DNA of 64,000 bases, from contig DATIDG010000094.1 in assembly GCA_035456405.1 (NCBI GenBank), positions 20,858 to 84,857 on the forward strand, written 5' to 3'. This DNA comes from JAGVSZ01 sp035456405. Lineage in GTDB: Bacteria; Pseudomonadota; Gammaproteobacteria; Burkholderiales; SG8-39. Positions 1 to 8,578 of the stretch are shown one piece after another (the first letter of the stretch is position 1; the number at the start of each line of letters is the position of its first letter). Below the pieces are notes generated by a model. That model did no database searches and was not told where the DNA came from. It saw only the letters and a program-made list of their open reading frames with translations. Both the position numbers and the translations under genes were made by a program.

Positions 1-66
1 CGGCTCGTTCTGCAGGCCGTCGCGCGGACCCACTTCGAAGATGCGGACTTTCGGCGGGAGTGCCAT
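1..66 (-). CDS. mvaB: Hydroxymethylglutaryl-CoA lyase, N-terminus only
   Basis: Only the first 22 codons are inside the window; the gene runs off the left edge. They read MALPPKVRIFEVGPRDGLQ followed by NEP. The segment EVGPRDGLQNE is the conserved opening of HMG-CoA lyases (TIM-barrel, cleaves HMG-CoA to acetoacetate and acetyl-CoA). The ATG lies 9 bases after the stop of the upstream hydroxyacid dehydrogenase gene, so it is probably the last gene of the leucine-degradation operon (the liuE position). Product inferred from the motif and context; the catalytic C-terminal part cannot be seen. Confidence 0.85.
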   Translation of the reverse strand, partial: MALPPKVRIFEVGPRDGLQNEP

Positions 67-75
67 CCCGCGATT

Positions 76-1002
76 CTAGTAGCCCCGCGCGGGGTCGACC
101 ACGCCGGTGATCGACTCGCCGCGCTCGATTGCGCGGATCTTGCCGGCGACCTGCGCGACCGACTCCTCGACGAGCGTCAGCGCCGAGACGTGGGGCGTGA
201 GGAAGACCTTCGGGTGCGTCCAGAAGCGATGCGAGGCGGGCAGCGGCTCCTCGTGGAACACGTCGAGCGTCGCGCCGGCGAGGTGCCCATTGTCGAGGTG
301 GGCGATGAGATCGTCGTCGACGACCAGCCCACCGCGCGCGACGTTCACGAGGTACGCGCCCTGGGGAAGCTTGCCGAGCGTGTCGCGGTTCAGCAGCCCG
401 GCGGTGTCGGGCGTGAGCGGGAGCATGCACACGAGCGCGCGTGTCGCGCCGAGGAAGGCGTCGAGCCCGTCGCGGCCGGCGAACGTGCGCACTTCGGCGA
501 GCGTCTTGGCGTTTGCGCTCCAGCCGAGAACCGGAAACCCGAGCCAGAGAAGCATCTTCGCGAGCCGCGTCCCGAGCACGCCCAGGCCCATCACGCCGAC
601 CGGGAACTCCGCGTGCGTGCGCGGGCGGTGAACCTTCCATTCGGCGCGCGCAGCTTGCGCGGCGTAGTCATCGAGGCGGCGGAAGTAGCGCAGTACCGCC
701 CACGCGACGTACTCCCCCATCTGCCGTCCCATGCCCGCGTCCTCGAGGCGCACGAGCGGCACGCCGGGCGGGAGCGCGAACGCCTTCAGCGTCGCGTCGA
801 CGCCGGCGCCGAGGTTGAACGCCGCCTTGATCCGCGCCTGGCCGTCGAGGAGCTCGCGCGGAGGTTGCCAGAACGCGCAATAGTCGGCCTCCCACGCGAA
901 GCCGGGCGACCACATCCGGATCTCTGCTTCGGGCAGCGCGCGCGCGAACGCCTCCCGCCACTCGTCTGCGTTTTTCGAGGGAATGTGGAGAAGGACTTTC
1001 AA
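76..1002 (-). CDS. D-2-hydroxyacid dehydrogenase, glyoxylate/hydroxypyruvate reductase A type
   Basis: A 308-residue NAD(P)H-dependent reductase of 2-oxoacids such as glyoxylate or hydroxypyruvate, cytosolic. The dinucleotide-binding GxGxxG is at residues 139-144 (GLGVLG), and the expected catalytic residues are Arg223 (VARGG), Glu251/252 and His271 (TPHVSA). Length fits the GhrA branch. The start is TTG, with AGGA five bases upstream; the next in-frame Met is at residue 30 and would cut the fold. It sits between the carboxylase alpha subunit and HMG-CoA lyase in an otherwise leucine-catabolic operon, where it is not a standard member; its substrate there is unknown. Confidence 0.85.
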   Translation of the reverse strand: MKVLLHIPSKNADEWREAFARALPEAEIRMWSPGFAWEADYCAFWQPPRELLDGQARIKAAFNLGAGVDATLKAFALPPGVPLVRLEDAGMGRQMGEYVAWAVLRYFRRLDDYAAQAARAEWKVHRPRTHAEFPVGVMGLGVLGTRLAKMLLWLGFPVLGWSANAKTLAEVRTFAGRDGLDAFLGATRALVCMLPLTPDTAGLLNRDTLGKLPQGAYLVNVARGGLVVDDDLIAHLDNGHLAGATLDVFHEEPLPASHRFWTHPKVFLTPHVSALTLVEESVAQVAGKIRAIERGESITGVVDPARGY

Positions 1003-1045
1003 CGGGTCCTGCGTCGCTTCGGCACGGCCGGGTCGACGACGGTCG

Positions 1046-3046
1046 CTAAGTCGCGTCGAAGCGAACGAGCTCGGCGCCTTCGGCCACCTGGTCGCCGACG
1101 CCGTAGAGGATCTCCTTCACGCTGCCGGCCGCCGGCGCCATGATCGTGTGCTCCATCTTCATCGCTTCCATGATGAGGATCGGCACGCCGCGCTCTACCT
1201 TCGCGCCAGCTTCCACCAGTACCGCGATCACCTTGCCGGGCATCGGCGCGGTGAGGCCGCCACCGTGCGCGTCGGCCTCCACCTCGGCGAGCCAAGGGTC
1301 GTGGAGCTCCAGGGTGTGCCGCTCGCCGGTGTGAAACACGTCGATGGTCGTCCCGCCGCGTGTCACCGTCGCGGCGAGCGACTCGTCGTCGAGCCAAGCG
1401 CGCACGCCCGTTTCGCCGTCCGCCTCGCAGGACAGCATGCGGCGTCCGCCCGGCAGCTCGACCTCGAAGGCGTTGCCCGGCCGGTAGTGCACCGTGACCG
1501 CGTGCTGCCGGTCGCCCACCCTGAAGACGAAGACGTGGTGGTTGTCCTGGTTTAGGCGCCAGCCGTCGCAGTCACTCCAGGGCGACCAGGGATCTCCCGA
1601 CGCCACCGCATGTGCCCGCGCCTCGCGGCCGAGGCGCAGTAGCTGCGCGGACGTCGCAAGCGCGAGCACTTCGTCGGGCAAGGGCGCCGGCGGCGGGAAC
1701 AGCTCGTCGCGCGAACGCTCGATCAGGCCGGTGTCGAGGTCGGCGCTCGCGAACGCGCTCGACGACACGAGCCGGGAGAGGAAGCCGATGTTGGTGGTCA
1801 GGCCGACGATCTCGAATTCGCCGAGTGCGTCTTTCATCCGCCGCAGCGCCGCGGCCCGGTCCCGGTCCCAGACGATCAGCTTCGCGATCATCGGGTCGTA
1901 GTGCGGCGAGATTTCGTCCCCGGCGGCGACGCCGGTGTCGACGCGCACGTGCCGTGAGGCCGCAGGCGTAGCGAGATGCACGATTCGCCCGGTCGCGGGC
2001 AGGAAGCCCTTCGCCGGGTCCTCGGCGTACACCCGCGCCTCAAGTGCGTGGCCGTCGATCACGAGCTCGTGCTGCTTCTTCGGCAGCGGCTCGCCCCACG
2101 CCACGCGGAGCTGCCACTCGACGAGGTCCTCGCCGGTGATCATCTCGGTCACCGGGTGCTCGACCTGCAGGCGTGTGTTCATCTCCATGAAATGGAACGT
2201 GCCCGACTGGTCGGCGATGAACTCCACCGTGCCGGCGCTCACGTAGCCGATCGCCTTCGCCGCGGCGACCGCGGCCGCGCCCATGGCGGTGCGGCGGTCG
2301 GCGGACATGCCCGGCGCAGGCGCTTCCTCGAGCACTTTCTGGTGGCGGCGCTGCACCGAGCAGTCGCGCTCGAAGAGGTACGCGCAGTTGCCGTGCCGGT
2401 CCGCGAACACCTGGATCTCGATGTGCCGCGGGCGGCGGAGGTACTTCTCGACCAGCACCCGGTCGTCGCCAAAGGCCGAGGCCGCCTCGCGTTTGCACGA
2501 TGCGAGCGCCGCGGCGAAGTCCGCTGCGCTCTCGACGATCCGCATGCCCTTGCCGCCGCCGCCGGCGGAGGCCTTGATCAGTACCGGGTAGCCGATGCGG
2601 TCGGACTGGCCCTGCAGATACTTCGCGTCCTGCTTGTCGCCGTGATAGCCCGGCACCAGCGGGACGCCGGCCTTCTCCATGATCGCCTTCGCCGCGCTCT
2701 TCGAGCCCATCGCGCGGATCGCGGCTGCCGGCGGGCCGATGAACGCCACGCCCGCCTTTTCGCAAGCCTCGGCGAAGTCCTCGTTCTCCGAGAGGAACCC
2801 GTAGCCGGGATGGATCGCCTGCGCGCCCGATCGCCTGGCCGCCTCGAGGATGCGGTCGCCGCGCAAGTAGCTCTCCTTCGCTGCCGCCGGCCCGACGAGA
2901 TAGGCCTCGTCGGCCGCGCGCACGTGCTGCGCGCGCGCGTCCGCCTCCGAGTAGACCGCGACGGTCTTGATGCCGAGGCGGCGGGCGGTGCGGATGACGC
3001 GGCACGCGATCTCGCCGCGGTTGGCGATGAGGATCTTGCTAAACAT
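1046..3046 (-). CDS. liuD: Methylcrotonyl-CoA carboxylase alpha subunit (biotin carboxylase + biotin carrier)
   Basis: A 666-residue biotin-dependent carboxylase subunit that carboxylates its own biotin with ATP and bicarbonate and passes CO2 to the beta subunit encoded upstream. The order is biotin carboxylase N-domain, ATP-grasp with glycine-rich loop GGGGKGM near residues 162-168, then a C-terminal biotinyl domain with the EAMKMEHT motif (biotinyl lysine about residue 630). Start ATG at 3046 reads MFSKILIANRGEIACRVIR; a TTG one codon upstream is less likely. Propionyl- and geranyl-CoA carboxylase alpha subunits look alike; the neighbouring methylglutaconyl-CoA hydratase and HMG-CoA lyase favour methylcrotonyl-CoA. 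Confidence 0.9.
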   Translation of the reverse strand: MFSKILIANRGEIACRVIRTARRLGIKTVAVYSEADARAQHVRAADEAYLVGPAAAKESYLRGDRILEAARRSGAQAIHPGYGFLSENEDFAEACEKAGVAFIGPPAAAIRAMGSKSAAKAIMEKAGVPLVPGYHGDKQDAKYLQGQSDRIGYPVLIKASAGGGGKGMRIVESAADFAAALASCKREAASAFGDDRVLVEKYLRRPRHIEIQVFADRHGNCAYLFERDCSVQRRHQKVLEEAPAPGMSADRRTAMGAAAVAAAKAIGYVSAGTVEFIADQSGTFHFMEMNTRLQVEHPVTEMITGEDLVEWQLRVAWGEPLPKKQHELVIDGHALEARVYAEDPAKGFLPATGRIVHLATPAASRHVRVDTGVAAGDEISPHYDPMIAKLIVWDRDRAAALRRMKDALGEFEIVGLTTNIGFLSRLVSSSAFASADLDTGLIERSRDELFPPPAPLPDEVLALATSAQLLRLGREARAHAVASGDPWSPWSDCDGWRLNQDNHHVFVFRVGDRQHAVTVHYRPGNAFEVELPGGRRMLSCEADGETGVRAWLDDESLAATVTRGGTTIDVFHTGERHTLELHDPWLAEVEADAHGGGLTAPMPGKVIAVLVEAGAKVERGVPILIMEAMKMEHTIMAPAAGSVKEILYGVGDQVAEGAELVRFDAT

Positions 3047-3050
3047 CAAT

Positions 3051-3138
3051 CACCGCAAAGCCGCAGAGAGCGCCAAGCCACGCAAAGAATCACTTGGCCT
3101 TCCTCTGCGTCCTTTGCGCTCTCTGCGGCTTTGCGGTG
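3051..3138. repeat. Perfect inverted repeat, 23-base arms
   Basis: Left arm 3051-3073 and right arm 3116-3138 are exact reverse complements, with a 42-base loop. The arms are built from the CGCAAAG / GCAGAGAGCGC type of sequence typical of dispersed intergenic repeats. The right arm and most of the loop are read through by the end of the hydratase gene; the left arm lies between that gene and the carboxylase start. It could fold into a long hairpin in the operon mRNA. Related but non-identical repeats occur near 20.1 kb and 26.45 kb. Confidence 0.9.
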
Positions 3139-3938
3139 GAGGGTTTGGCGTCGGCGACCCAGCTGGGCTTGCGCTTCTCGAGGAACGACCGGATCCCTTC
3201 CTTGCCCTCGTCGGACGCGCGGGCGGTCGCGATCCGGGTCGCGGTATCGCCGATCAGGTCGTCGTCGATCGCGCGGCCGGCGACGGCACGAATCAGCTCC
3301 TTTGTCGCCGCATGCGCGGCCGGGCCGCCGGAAACGAGATGCCCGAGGATCACGTTGACCGTCCCGTCGAGCTCCTCGTCCACGGCGATCTCCTGCACGA
3401 AGCCGATGCGGTAGGCCTCGGCGGCGGTGAAGCGCTCCGCCGTGAGCATGTAGCGGTATGCCGCGCGGGCGCCCATCGCGGCGAGGACGTACGGGCTGAT
3501 GGTCGCCGGGATCAGCCCCAGCTTTACTTCCGAGAGGCAGAACTCGGCGCCGTGCGCGGCGACCGCGATGTCGCACGCGGCAACGAGGCCCATGCCGCCG
3601 GCGAAGGCCGGCCCGTGCACGCGCGCGACGGTCGGCTTCCTCATCGCATAGAGCGCGTTCAGCATGCGCGCCAGCCCGAGCGCGTCCGCGTGGTTCTGCT
3701 CGAAGCTGAACCCCGACATGCGCTTCATCCAGTTCAGGTCCGCGCCCGCGCAGAAGGCGGGCCCGTGGCCGGCGAGCACCATCGCGCGCATCGCGGCGTC
3801 GCCGTCGACCGCGCGGAACGCGTCGGTCAGCTCCGCGATCATGGTCTCGTCGAATGCGTTGCGGACGTCCGGGCGGTTGAGCCAGACGAGCGCGATGCCA
3901 GAGGGGTTCTTGTCGAGCTGGATGGTTTCGTAGGTCAT
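3090..3938 (-). CDS. liuC: Methylglutaconyl-CoA hydratase (crotonase family)
   Basis: A 282-residue enoyl-CoA hydratase that would hydrate 3-methylglutaconyl-CoA to HMG-CoA in leucine breakdown. The oxyanion-hole segment FCAGADLNWMKRM (about residues 64-76) is characteristic of LiuC-type hydratases, and the second loop has GGMGLVAACD. Start ATG at 3938 overlaps the acyl-CoA dehydrogenase stop by ATGA. The last 17 residues, after KPSWVADAK, are Lys/Arg/Gln-rich (PSTAKPQRAQRTQRKAK) and come from translation through the inverted repeat, so the original gene probably ended earlier. Isohexenylglutaconyl-CoA hydratase is an alternative. Confidence 0.85.
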   Translation of the reverse strand: MTYETIQLDKNPSGIALVWLNRPDVRNAFDETMIAELTDAFRAVDGDAAMRAMVLAGHGPAFCAGADLNWMKRMSGFSFEQNHADALGLARMLNALYAMRKPTVARVHGPAFAGGMGLVAACDIAVAAHGAEFCLSEVKLGLIPATISPYVLAAMGARAAYRYMLTAERFTAAEAYRIGFVQEIAVDEELDGTVNVILGHLVSGGPAAHAATKELIRAVAGRAIDDDLIGDTATRIATARASDEGKEGIRSFLEKRKPSWVADAKPSTAKPQRAQRTQRKAK

Positions 3939-5086
3939 GGAGAGAATCGCTTGGCCACTTCTTCGAGCATCACCTCGGTCGCGCCGCCGCCGATCGCGAG
4001 CACGCGGGCGTCGCGGACCAGGCGCTCGATCGGGCTCTCGCGCATGTAGCCCATGCCGCCGTGGAACTGCTGGCAGGCGTACATCACCTCGTTCGCCAGC
4101 TCGCCGGTCAGCGCCTTGAGCGCCGACACCTCCCGCACGCACTCGCGGCCCGCGCTCACGAGCCAGGCGCAATGATAGAGGAAAGCCCTTGCCGACTGGA
4201 CCTTCGCGTCGAGCATTGCGAGGCGCTGCCGGATCACCTGCTTGTCGAAGAGCGTGGCGCCGAAGGCCGCCCGGTTCGTCACCCAGTCGAGCGTGAGCTT
4301 CAGCGCCGTCTGGCAGTGCCCGATCGCCATCGCGCCGAGCGCGATCCGCTCGGTCTGAAAGTTGCGCATGATGGCGTAGAAGCCCTGGTTCTCGGCGCCG
4401 AGGAGGCTGCCGGCCGGGATGCGGCACGCCTCGAACACGAGCTCGGCGGTGTCGGACGAGAGCCAGCCCTGCTTCTTCAGCGCGCGGCCCACGCGAAAGC
4501 CGGGCGTGCCCTTCTCGACGACGAACATCGAGATGCCGCGCGCGCCCTTGTTCTCCACGTCGGTGCGCGCCGCGACGAAGTAGAGGTCGCCGTGCACGCC
4601 ATTGGTGATGAACATCTTGGTGCCGTCCAGCACCCAGGCATCGCCGTCACGCCGCGCGCGCGTCCGGATCGCCGCGACGTCGGAGCCGGCGTCCGGCTCC
4701 GTCACCGCGACCGCGGTCACCAGCTCGCCGGCGATCACCCTGCGCAGGTACTTGTCGAGCTGCGCCTTCGAGCCGCCGTGGACGAGATGCGGGCTCGCCA
4801 TGTCCGTGTGCACGAGCACAGTCACGATGAAGCCGCCGAACGTCGAGCGCGACAGCGCTTCCTGGAACACGACCGAGGTGATCGCGTCGGCGCCGGCGCC
4901 CCCGTACTCCGGCGGATACGTGATGCCGAGCAGGCCGAGGGCCCCGAGCTTGCGGATCACGCTGCGCGGAACGCATCCCTGCTCCTCCCACGCCTCGCCG
5001 TGCGGCTCGACCTCCTCGGCGAGGAAGCGCGCGATCGTCGCGCGTAGCTGCTCATGCTCGGGCGTGATGTAGACGGCGTCCGGCAT
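3935..5086 (-). CDS. Acyl-CoA dehydrogenase
   Basis: A 383-residue FAD-dependent acyl-CoA dehydrogenase. It has the helical N-domain, the FAD/substrate segment TEPDAGSDVAAIRTRA, FITNG, and the C-terminal QFHGGMGYMRESPIERL motif. The ATG at 5086 (MPDAVYITPEHEQLR) fits the family; the frame is open further upstream but that overlaps the carboxyltransferase end. It lies 7 bases after that gene and overlaps liuC by 4 bases. The order beta-carboxylase, dehydrogenase, hydratase, alpha-carboxylase resembles the acyclic terpene (atuCDEF) arrangement as well as liu; a separate isovaleryl-CoA dehydrogenase is at 34.1-35.3 kb, so the substrate of this copy is open. Confidence 0.85.
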   Translation of the reverse strand: MPDAVYITPEHEQLRATIARFLAEEVEPHGEAWEEQGCVPRSVIRKLGALGLLGITYPPEYGGAGADAITSVVFQEALSRSTFGGFIVTVLVHTDMASPHLVHGGSKAQLDKYLRRVIAGELVTAVAVTEPDAGSDVAAIRTRARRDGDAWVLDGTKMFITNGVHGDLYFVAARTDVENKGARGISMFVVEKGTPGFRVGRALKKQGWLSSDTAELVFEACRIPAGSLLGAENQGFYAIMRNFQTERIALGAMAIGHCQTALKLTLDWVTNRAAFGATLFDKQVIRQRLAMLDAKVQSARAFLYHCAWLVSAGRECVREVSALKALTGELANEVMYACQQFHGGMGYMRESPIERLVRDARVLAIGGGATEVMLEEVAKRFSP

Positions 5087-5093
5087 CGCCCGT

Positions 5094-6701
5094 CTACATG
5101 CGGAACACGCCGAACTTCGTCTCCTCGACCGGCGCATTAAGGGCGGCCGACAGGCCGAGCGCGAGCACGCGGCGCGTGTCCTCGGGCGCGATCACGCCGT
5201 CGTCCCAGATCCGCGCGGACGCGTAGTACGGGTGGCCCTGGCGGTCGTACTGCTCGAGGATCGGCTTCTTGAACGCCTCCTCCTCGTCCTTCGACCAGGC
5301 TCCGCCCTTCGCCTCGATGGCGTCGCGGCGCACGGTGGCGAGCACGCTCGCCGCCTGCTGGCCGCCCATCACGCTGACGCGCGCGTTCGGCCACATCCAG
5401 AGGAAGCGCGGGCTGTAGGCGCGCCCGCACATGCCGTAGTTGCCGGCGCCGTACGAGCCGCCAATGATCACGGTGAACTTCGGCACCCTGGCCGTCGACA
5501 CGGCGGTCACCATCTTCGCACCGTCCTTCGCGATGCCGCTCGCCTCGTACTTCTTGCCGACCATGAAGCCGGTGATGTTCTGCAGGAAGAGAAGCGGGAT
5601 GCCGCGCTGGCCGCAGAGCTCGATGAAGTGCGCCGCCTTCATCGCCGACTCCGAGAAGAGGATCCCGTTGTTCGCGACGATGCCGACCGGGTAGCCCCAG
5701 ACGCGCGCGAAGCCAGTGACGAGGGTCGTGCCGTAGTTCTGCTTGAACTCGTCGAGCTCGGAGCCGTCGACGATGCGCGCGATCACTTCGCGCACGTCGT
5801 AGGGCTTGCGGATGTCCGCAGAGATGATTCCGCCGATCTCGTCGGGCGGGTAGAGCGGTTCGCGCGGTTCGGTCACCGTCGTGCCCACCCGCTTCGAGCG
5901 GTTGAAGTTCCTCACGATGCGCCGGGCGATGGCGAGCGCATGGTGGTCGTTGATTGCGTAGTGATCGGCGACCCCGGACTGGCGGGTGTGCACATCGGCC
6001 CCACCCAGCTCCTCCGGCGACACGACCTCGCCGGTCGCCGCTTTCACGAGCGGCGGGCCGCCGAGGAAGATCGTGCCCTGCCCCTTGACGATGACCGCCT
6101 CGTCGGACATCGCCGGCACGTAGGCGCCGCCGGCGGTGCACGAGCCCATCACCGCGGCGATCTGCGGGATGCCGGCCGCCGACATGTTGGCCTGGTTGTA
6201 GAAGATGCGGCCGAAGTGGTCGCGGTCGGGGAACACCTCGTCCCAGGTCGGCAGGTTCGCGCCGCCCGAGTCCACGAGGTAGATGCACGGCAGCCGGTTC
6301 TGCGCCGCGATCTCCTGGGCGCGAACGTGCTTCTTGACCGTCATCGGGAAGTAGGTGCCGCCCTTGACGGTCGCGTCGTTGGCGACGATCACGCATTCGT
6401 GGCCCGCGATGCGCCCGATGCCGGTGATGATCCCGGCGCCCGGGGCCTCGTCGCTGTACATCCCGTACGCGGCGAGCTGGGAGAGCTCCAGGAACGGGGA
6501 CCCGGGATCGAGCAGCGCCCGGACCCGCTCGCGCGGCAGGAGCTTCCCGCGGGCGACGTGCCGGGCGCGCGAACTCTCGTCGCCGCCGAGCGCGATGCGT
6601 TCGACCTTCTTGCGCAGGTCGGTGACGAGCGCACCCATCGCCGCGGCGTTCGCGCGGAACTCCTCGGAGCGGGGATTGATTGCGGTGCGCAGCGCGGCCA
6701 T
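5094..6701 (-). CDS. liuB: Methylcrotonyl-CoA carboxylase beta subunit (carboxyltransferase)
   Basis: A 535-residue carboxyltransferase, the usual length for this subunit, that moves CO2 from carboxybiotin to 3-methylcrotonyl-CoA. The two crotonase-like halves are visible: LVDSGGANLP and GSCTAGGAYVPAM in the N-half, and QNITGFMVGKKYEA and GGSYGAGNYGM in the C-half. Start ATG at 6701 reads MAALRTAINPRSEEFR; upstream sequence in the same frame is open but has no family similarity. First gene of a minus-strand operon, divergent from the RibD-like gene with 132 bases between. Geranyl-CoA carboxylase is the main alternative. Confidence 0.9.
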   Translation of the reverse strand: MAALRTAINPRSEEFRANAAAMGALVTDLRKKVERIALGGDESSRARHVARGKLLPRERVRALLDPGSPFLELSQLAAYGMYSDEAPGAGIITGIGRIAGHECVIVANDATVKGGTYFPMTVKKHVRAQEIAAQNRLPCIYLVDSGGANLPTWDEVFPDRDHFGRIFYNQANMSAAGIPQIAAVMGSCTAGGAYVPAMSDEAVIVKGQGTIFLGGPPLVKAATGEVVSPEELGGADVHTRQSGVADHYAINDHHALAIARRIVRNFNRSKRVGTTVTEPREPLYPPDEIGGIISADIRKPYDVREVIARIVDGSELDEFKQNYGTTLVTGFARVWGYPVGIVANNGILFSESAMKAAHFIELCGQRGIPLLFLQNITGFMVGKKYEASGIAKDGAKMVTAVSTARVPKFTVIIGGSYGAGNYGMCGRAYSPRFLWMWPNARVSVMGGQQAASVLATVRRDAIEAKGGAWSKDEEEAFKKPILEQYDRQGHPYYASARIWDDGVIAPEDTRRVLALGLSAALNAPVEETKFGVFRM

Positions 6702-6833
6702 TGTCGGAGGCAGCGGATCGTGGGAGGCAGGCGATTCTAGCAGCGGCGCCGGGCAGCACGCCGGCCCGTCCCGACCTATACTCGGCGTGCGCCGCGTCCG
6801 CGTCGCGGCAGTCGGTTCCCGGTCTCGTCCCCA

Positions 6834-7784
6834 ATGGAGCAGGTCATGCAGCCCGCCGATCGCGCCTGGAGCGCGCTGCTCGCGGCGTCGCGCGTCGCGC
6901 GCAACGGCCTCGACCGCGGCCGGCCAGCGTCGTTCGCGCCCGACGGTTCCGGCGGCTTGCGCGAGGTGGCGTCCGGCGCGACCGATGCTACGCTCGCGTG
7001 GCGCCCCGGCTCCGGCTGGGCGGCGGCAAGCGGATCGGACGACGGCGCGGACGCGAGCTTCGCGCTCTACCTCCCGGCATGCGCCGCCGGTCCGGGCCGG
7101 CCGTTCACTCTCGGGCATCTGGGACAGAGCCTCGACGGCTACGTGGCCACGCAGACCGGCGACTCGCGCTTCGTCACCGGGACGCAGAACATCGTCCACT
7201 TGCACCGGCTGCGTGCGCTCTGCGATGCGGTGGTGGTCGGGGCCGGCACCGTCGCGGGCGACGACCCCCGGCTGACGACGCGCCTCGTCTCCGGCCCCAA
7301 CCCCCTGCGTGTGGTGCTCGATCCGCGGCGGCGGCTGCCCGCGCACCACCAGGTGTTCGCCGACGGCGCGGCCGCCACGCTGCTCGTCTGCGAGTCTGCA
7401 CGCGTGCAGCCCGGCGAGCGCTTCGGCTGCGCCGAGGTCGCCGGCGCGCCGAGCCGCGACGGCCGTTTCGATCTTCGCGCGGTGCTCGCGCTGCTGCATC
7501 GACGCGGCTGTCATGCGGTGTTCGTGGAAGGCGGTGGCGTGACGGTGTCGCGGTTCCTCGAGGCCGGCCTTCTCGATCGGCTGCACGTCGCGATCGCGCC
7601 GCTCGTCATCGGGCACGGGCGGCCGGGGCTGCAGTTGCCGCCGGTCGCGCGGCTGCAGGACGGCCTCCGCCCCGCGCACCGTGTGTTCCGCATGGGCGGG
7701 GACGTGCTGTTCGACTGCGACCTGCGGGCCGGCGGCCCGACTGCCGACGGATCGGCGGCGTCGCCGCTGGCGCGGATTCACTGA
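6834..7784 (+). CDS. RibD C-terminal / dihydrofolate-reductase-like pyrimidine or pterin reductase
   Basis: A 316-residue protein with a RibD_C reductase fold from about residue 88: LGQSLDGYVAT, VVVGAGTVAGDDPRLTTR (about 133-150) and the NADPH-binding VEGGG near 235. RibD_C enzymes reduce aminopyrimidine-ribityl or pterin intermediates with NADPH. There is no zinc deaminase domain; the first 85 residues are of unknown origin with no recognised motif. It is convergent with the neighbouring methyltransferase, overlapping by 7 bases. The PTPS homologue and glycosyltransferase next door suggest a pteridine-type substrate rather than riboflavin synthesis; that is inference. Confidence 0.8.
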   Translation: MEQVMQPADRAWSALLAASRVARNGLDRGRPASFAPDGSGGLREVASGATDATLAWRPGSGWAAASGSDDGADASFALYLPACAAGPGRPFTLGHLGQSLDGYVATQTGDSRFVTGTQNIVHLHRLRALCDAVVVGAGTVAGDDPRLTTRLVSGPNPLRVVLDPRRRLPAHHQVFADGAAATLLVCESARVQPGERFGCAEVAGAPSRDGRFDLRAVLALLHRRGCHAVFVEGGGVTVSRFLEAGLLDRLHVAIAPLVIGHGRPGLQLPPVARLQDGLRPAHRVFRMGGDVLFDCDLRAGGPTADGSAASPLARIH

Positions 7785-8578
7785 CGCTGAAGCTTACCCG
7801 CCAGATCGATGTGACCGACGCGGAGCCGCGACGCGCCGGTGGCGAGGTGCTCGTGTCGCCGCTGCCGCCAGTCTTCGAGCGCTGGCGCTTCCCGGGGTGC
7901 GATCTCGACCGCGGCGGCGACCCAGCCGTCGACGAGCGCCGCCTGCAGCGCGCGCGTCGCGGTTCCTAGCTCCCAGTCGCTGCGCGCGCTGCGCATCCGG
8001 TAGCCCAGCCCTGCGAAGATGCGCCCGGCTTCGGTGGTGGCGGCCGGCCCAAGTGCGGGTCCGAAGCCCTTGTCGGTCCGCTGATGCAGGTTCACGAGCT
8101 CGCACATGCGCGCGTCACCGTCTATCGCCGGCGACCACTCGATGCGTCCGTCGTAGGTGAGCGCGAACAGGACGTCCGCTCGCACCGCGGCGCACCGCGT
8201 CGCGAGTCTTGCCAGCCACGATGCGGAAACGAGATCGAGCAGCGCCGCCGCCGTCACGAGGTCGCGCCCGTCCAGCGGCAGGGCCTCGAGGTCCTGCGCC
8301 AGATCGAGCAACAGCGTCCGCACCTGGACCCCTGCGGGCGCGGCGCGCGCCGCCAGCTCGCCGAGCAGCACCGGATCGGAATCGACCGCGAGCCAATCCT
8401 GTGGGCTGCCGAGGCGCGGCGCGAGATAGCGCAGGTTGGCGCCGGTACCCGCGCCGAGGTCGACGACGCTGCGCGTCGCACCGGCGCGCGCGACGAACGG
8501 ATCGACGAGCATCCCTGCGCGCGCTGCCGCATCGGCGGGTTCGCGCAGCGCGAGCCAGTCAGTCGTGAAGCTGCTCAA
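7778..8578 (-). CDS. Class I SAM-dependent methyltransferase
   Basis: A 266-residue Rossmann methyltransferase. Motif I is VVDLGAGTGANLRYL (about residues 38-52), followed by an acidic motif II (LAVDSDP) and an ALLDLVSA segment. The first usable start is TTG at 8578 (MSSFTTDWLALREPADA); an in-frame stop lies just upstream and the conserved-looking WLALREPADAAAR segment needs this start. It overlaps the glycosyltransferase end by 20 bases, implying translational coupling, and follows it in the order dehydrogenase, PTPS homologue, glycosyltransferase, methyltransferase. The acceptor is unknown. Confidence 0.8.
   Translation of the reverse strand: MSSFTTDWLALREPADAAARAGMLVDPFVARAGATRSVVDLGAGTGANLRYLAPRLGSPQDWLAVDSDPVLLGELAARAAPAGVQVRTLLLDLAQDLEALPLDGRDLVTAAALLDLVSASWLARLATRCAAVRADVLFALTYDGRIEWSPAIDGDARMCELVNLHQRTDKGFGPALGPAATTEAGRIFAGLGYRMRSARSDWELGTATRALQAALVDGWVAAAVEIAPREAPALEDWRQRRHEHLATGASRLRVGHIDLAGKLQRQ

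Noticed and set aside
3935..6701. Geranyl-CoA carboxylase (atu) instead of methylcrotonyl-CoA carboxylase
   Set aside because: The atuCDEF gene order is similar, but HMG-CoA lyase follows and the carboxyltransferase has the NITGFMVG form, so leucine breakdown is favoured; not excluded.
5094..7781. A longer 895-codon reading of the carboxyltransferase gene, starting at 7781
   Set aside because: The extra 360 codons overlap the RibD-like gene and show no family similarity; the normal 535-residue length is met from the ATG at 6701.
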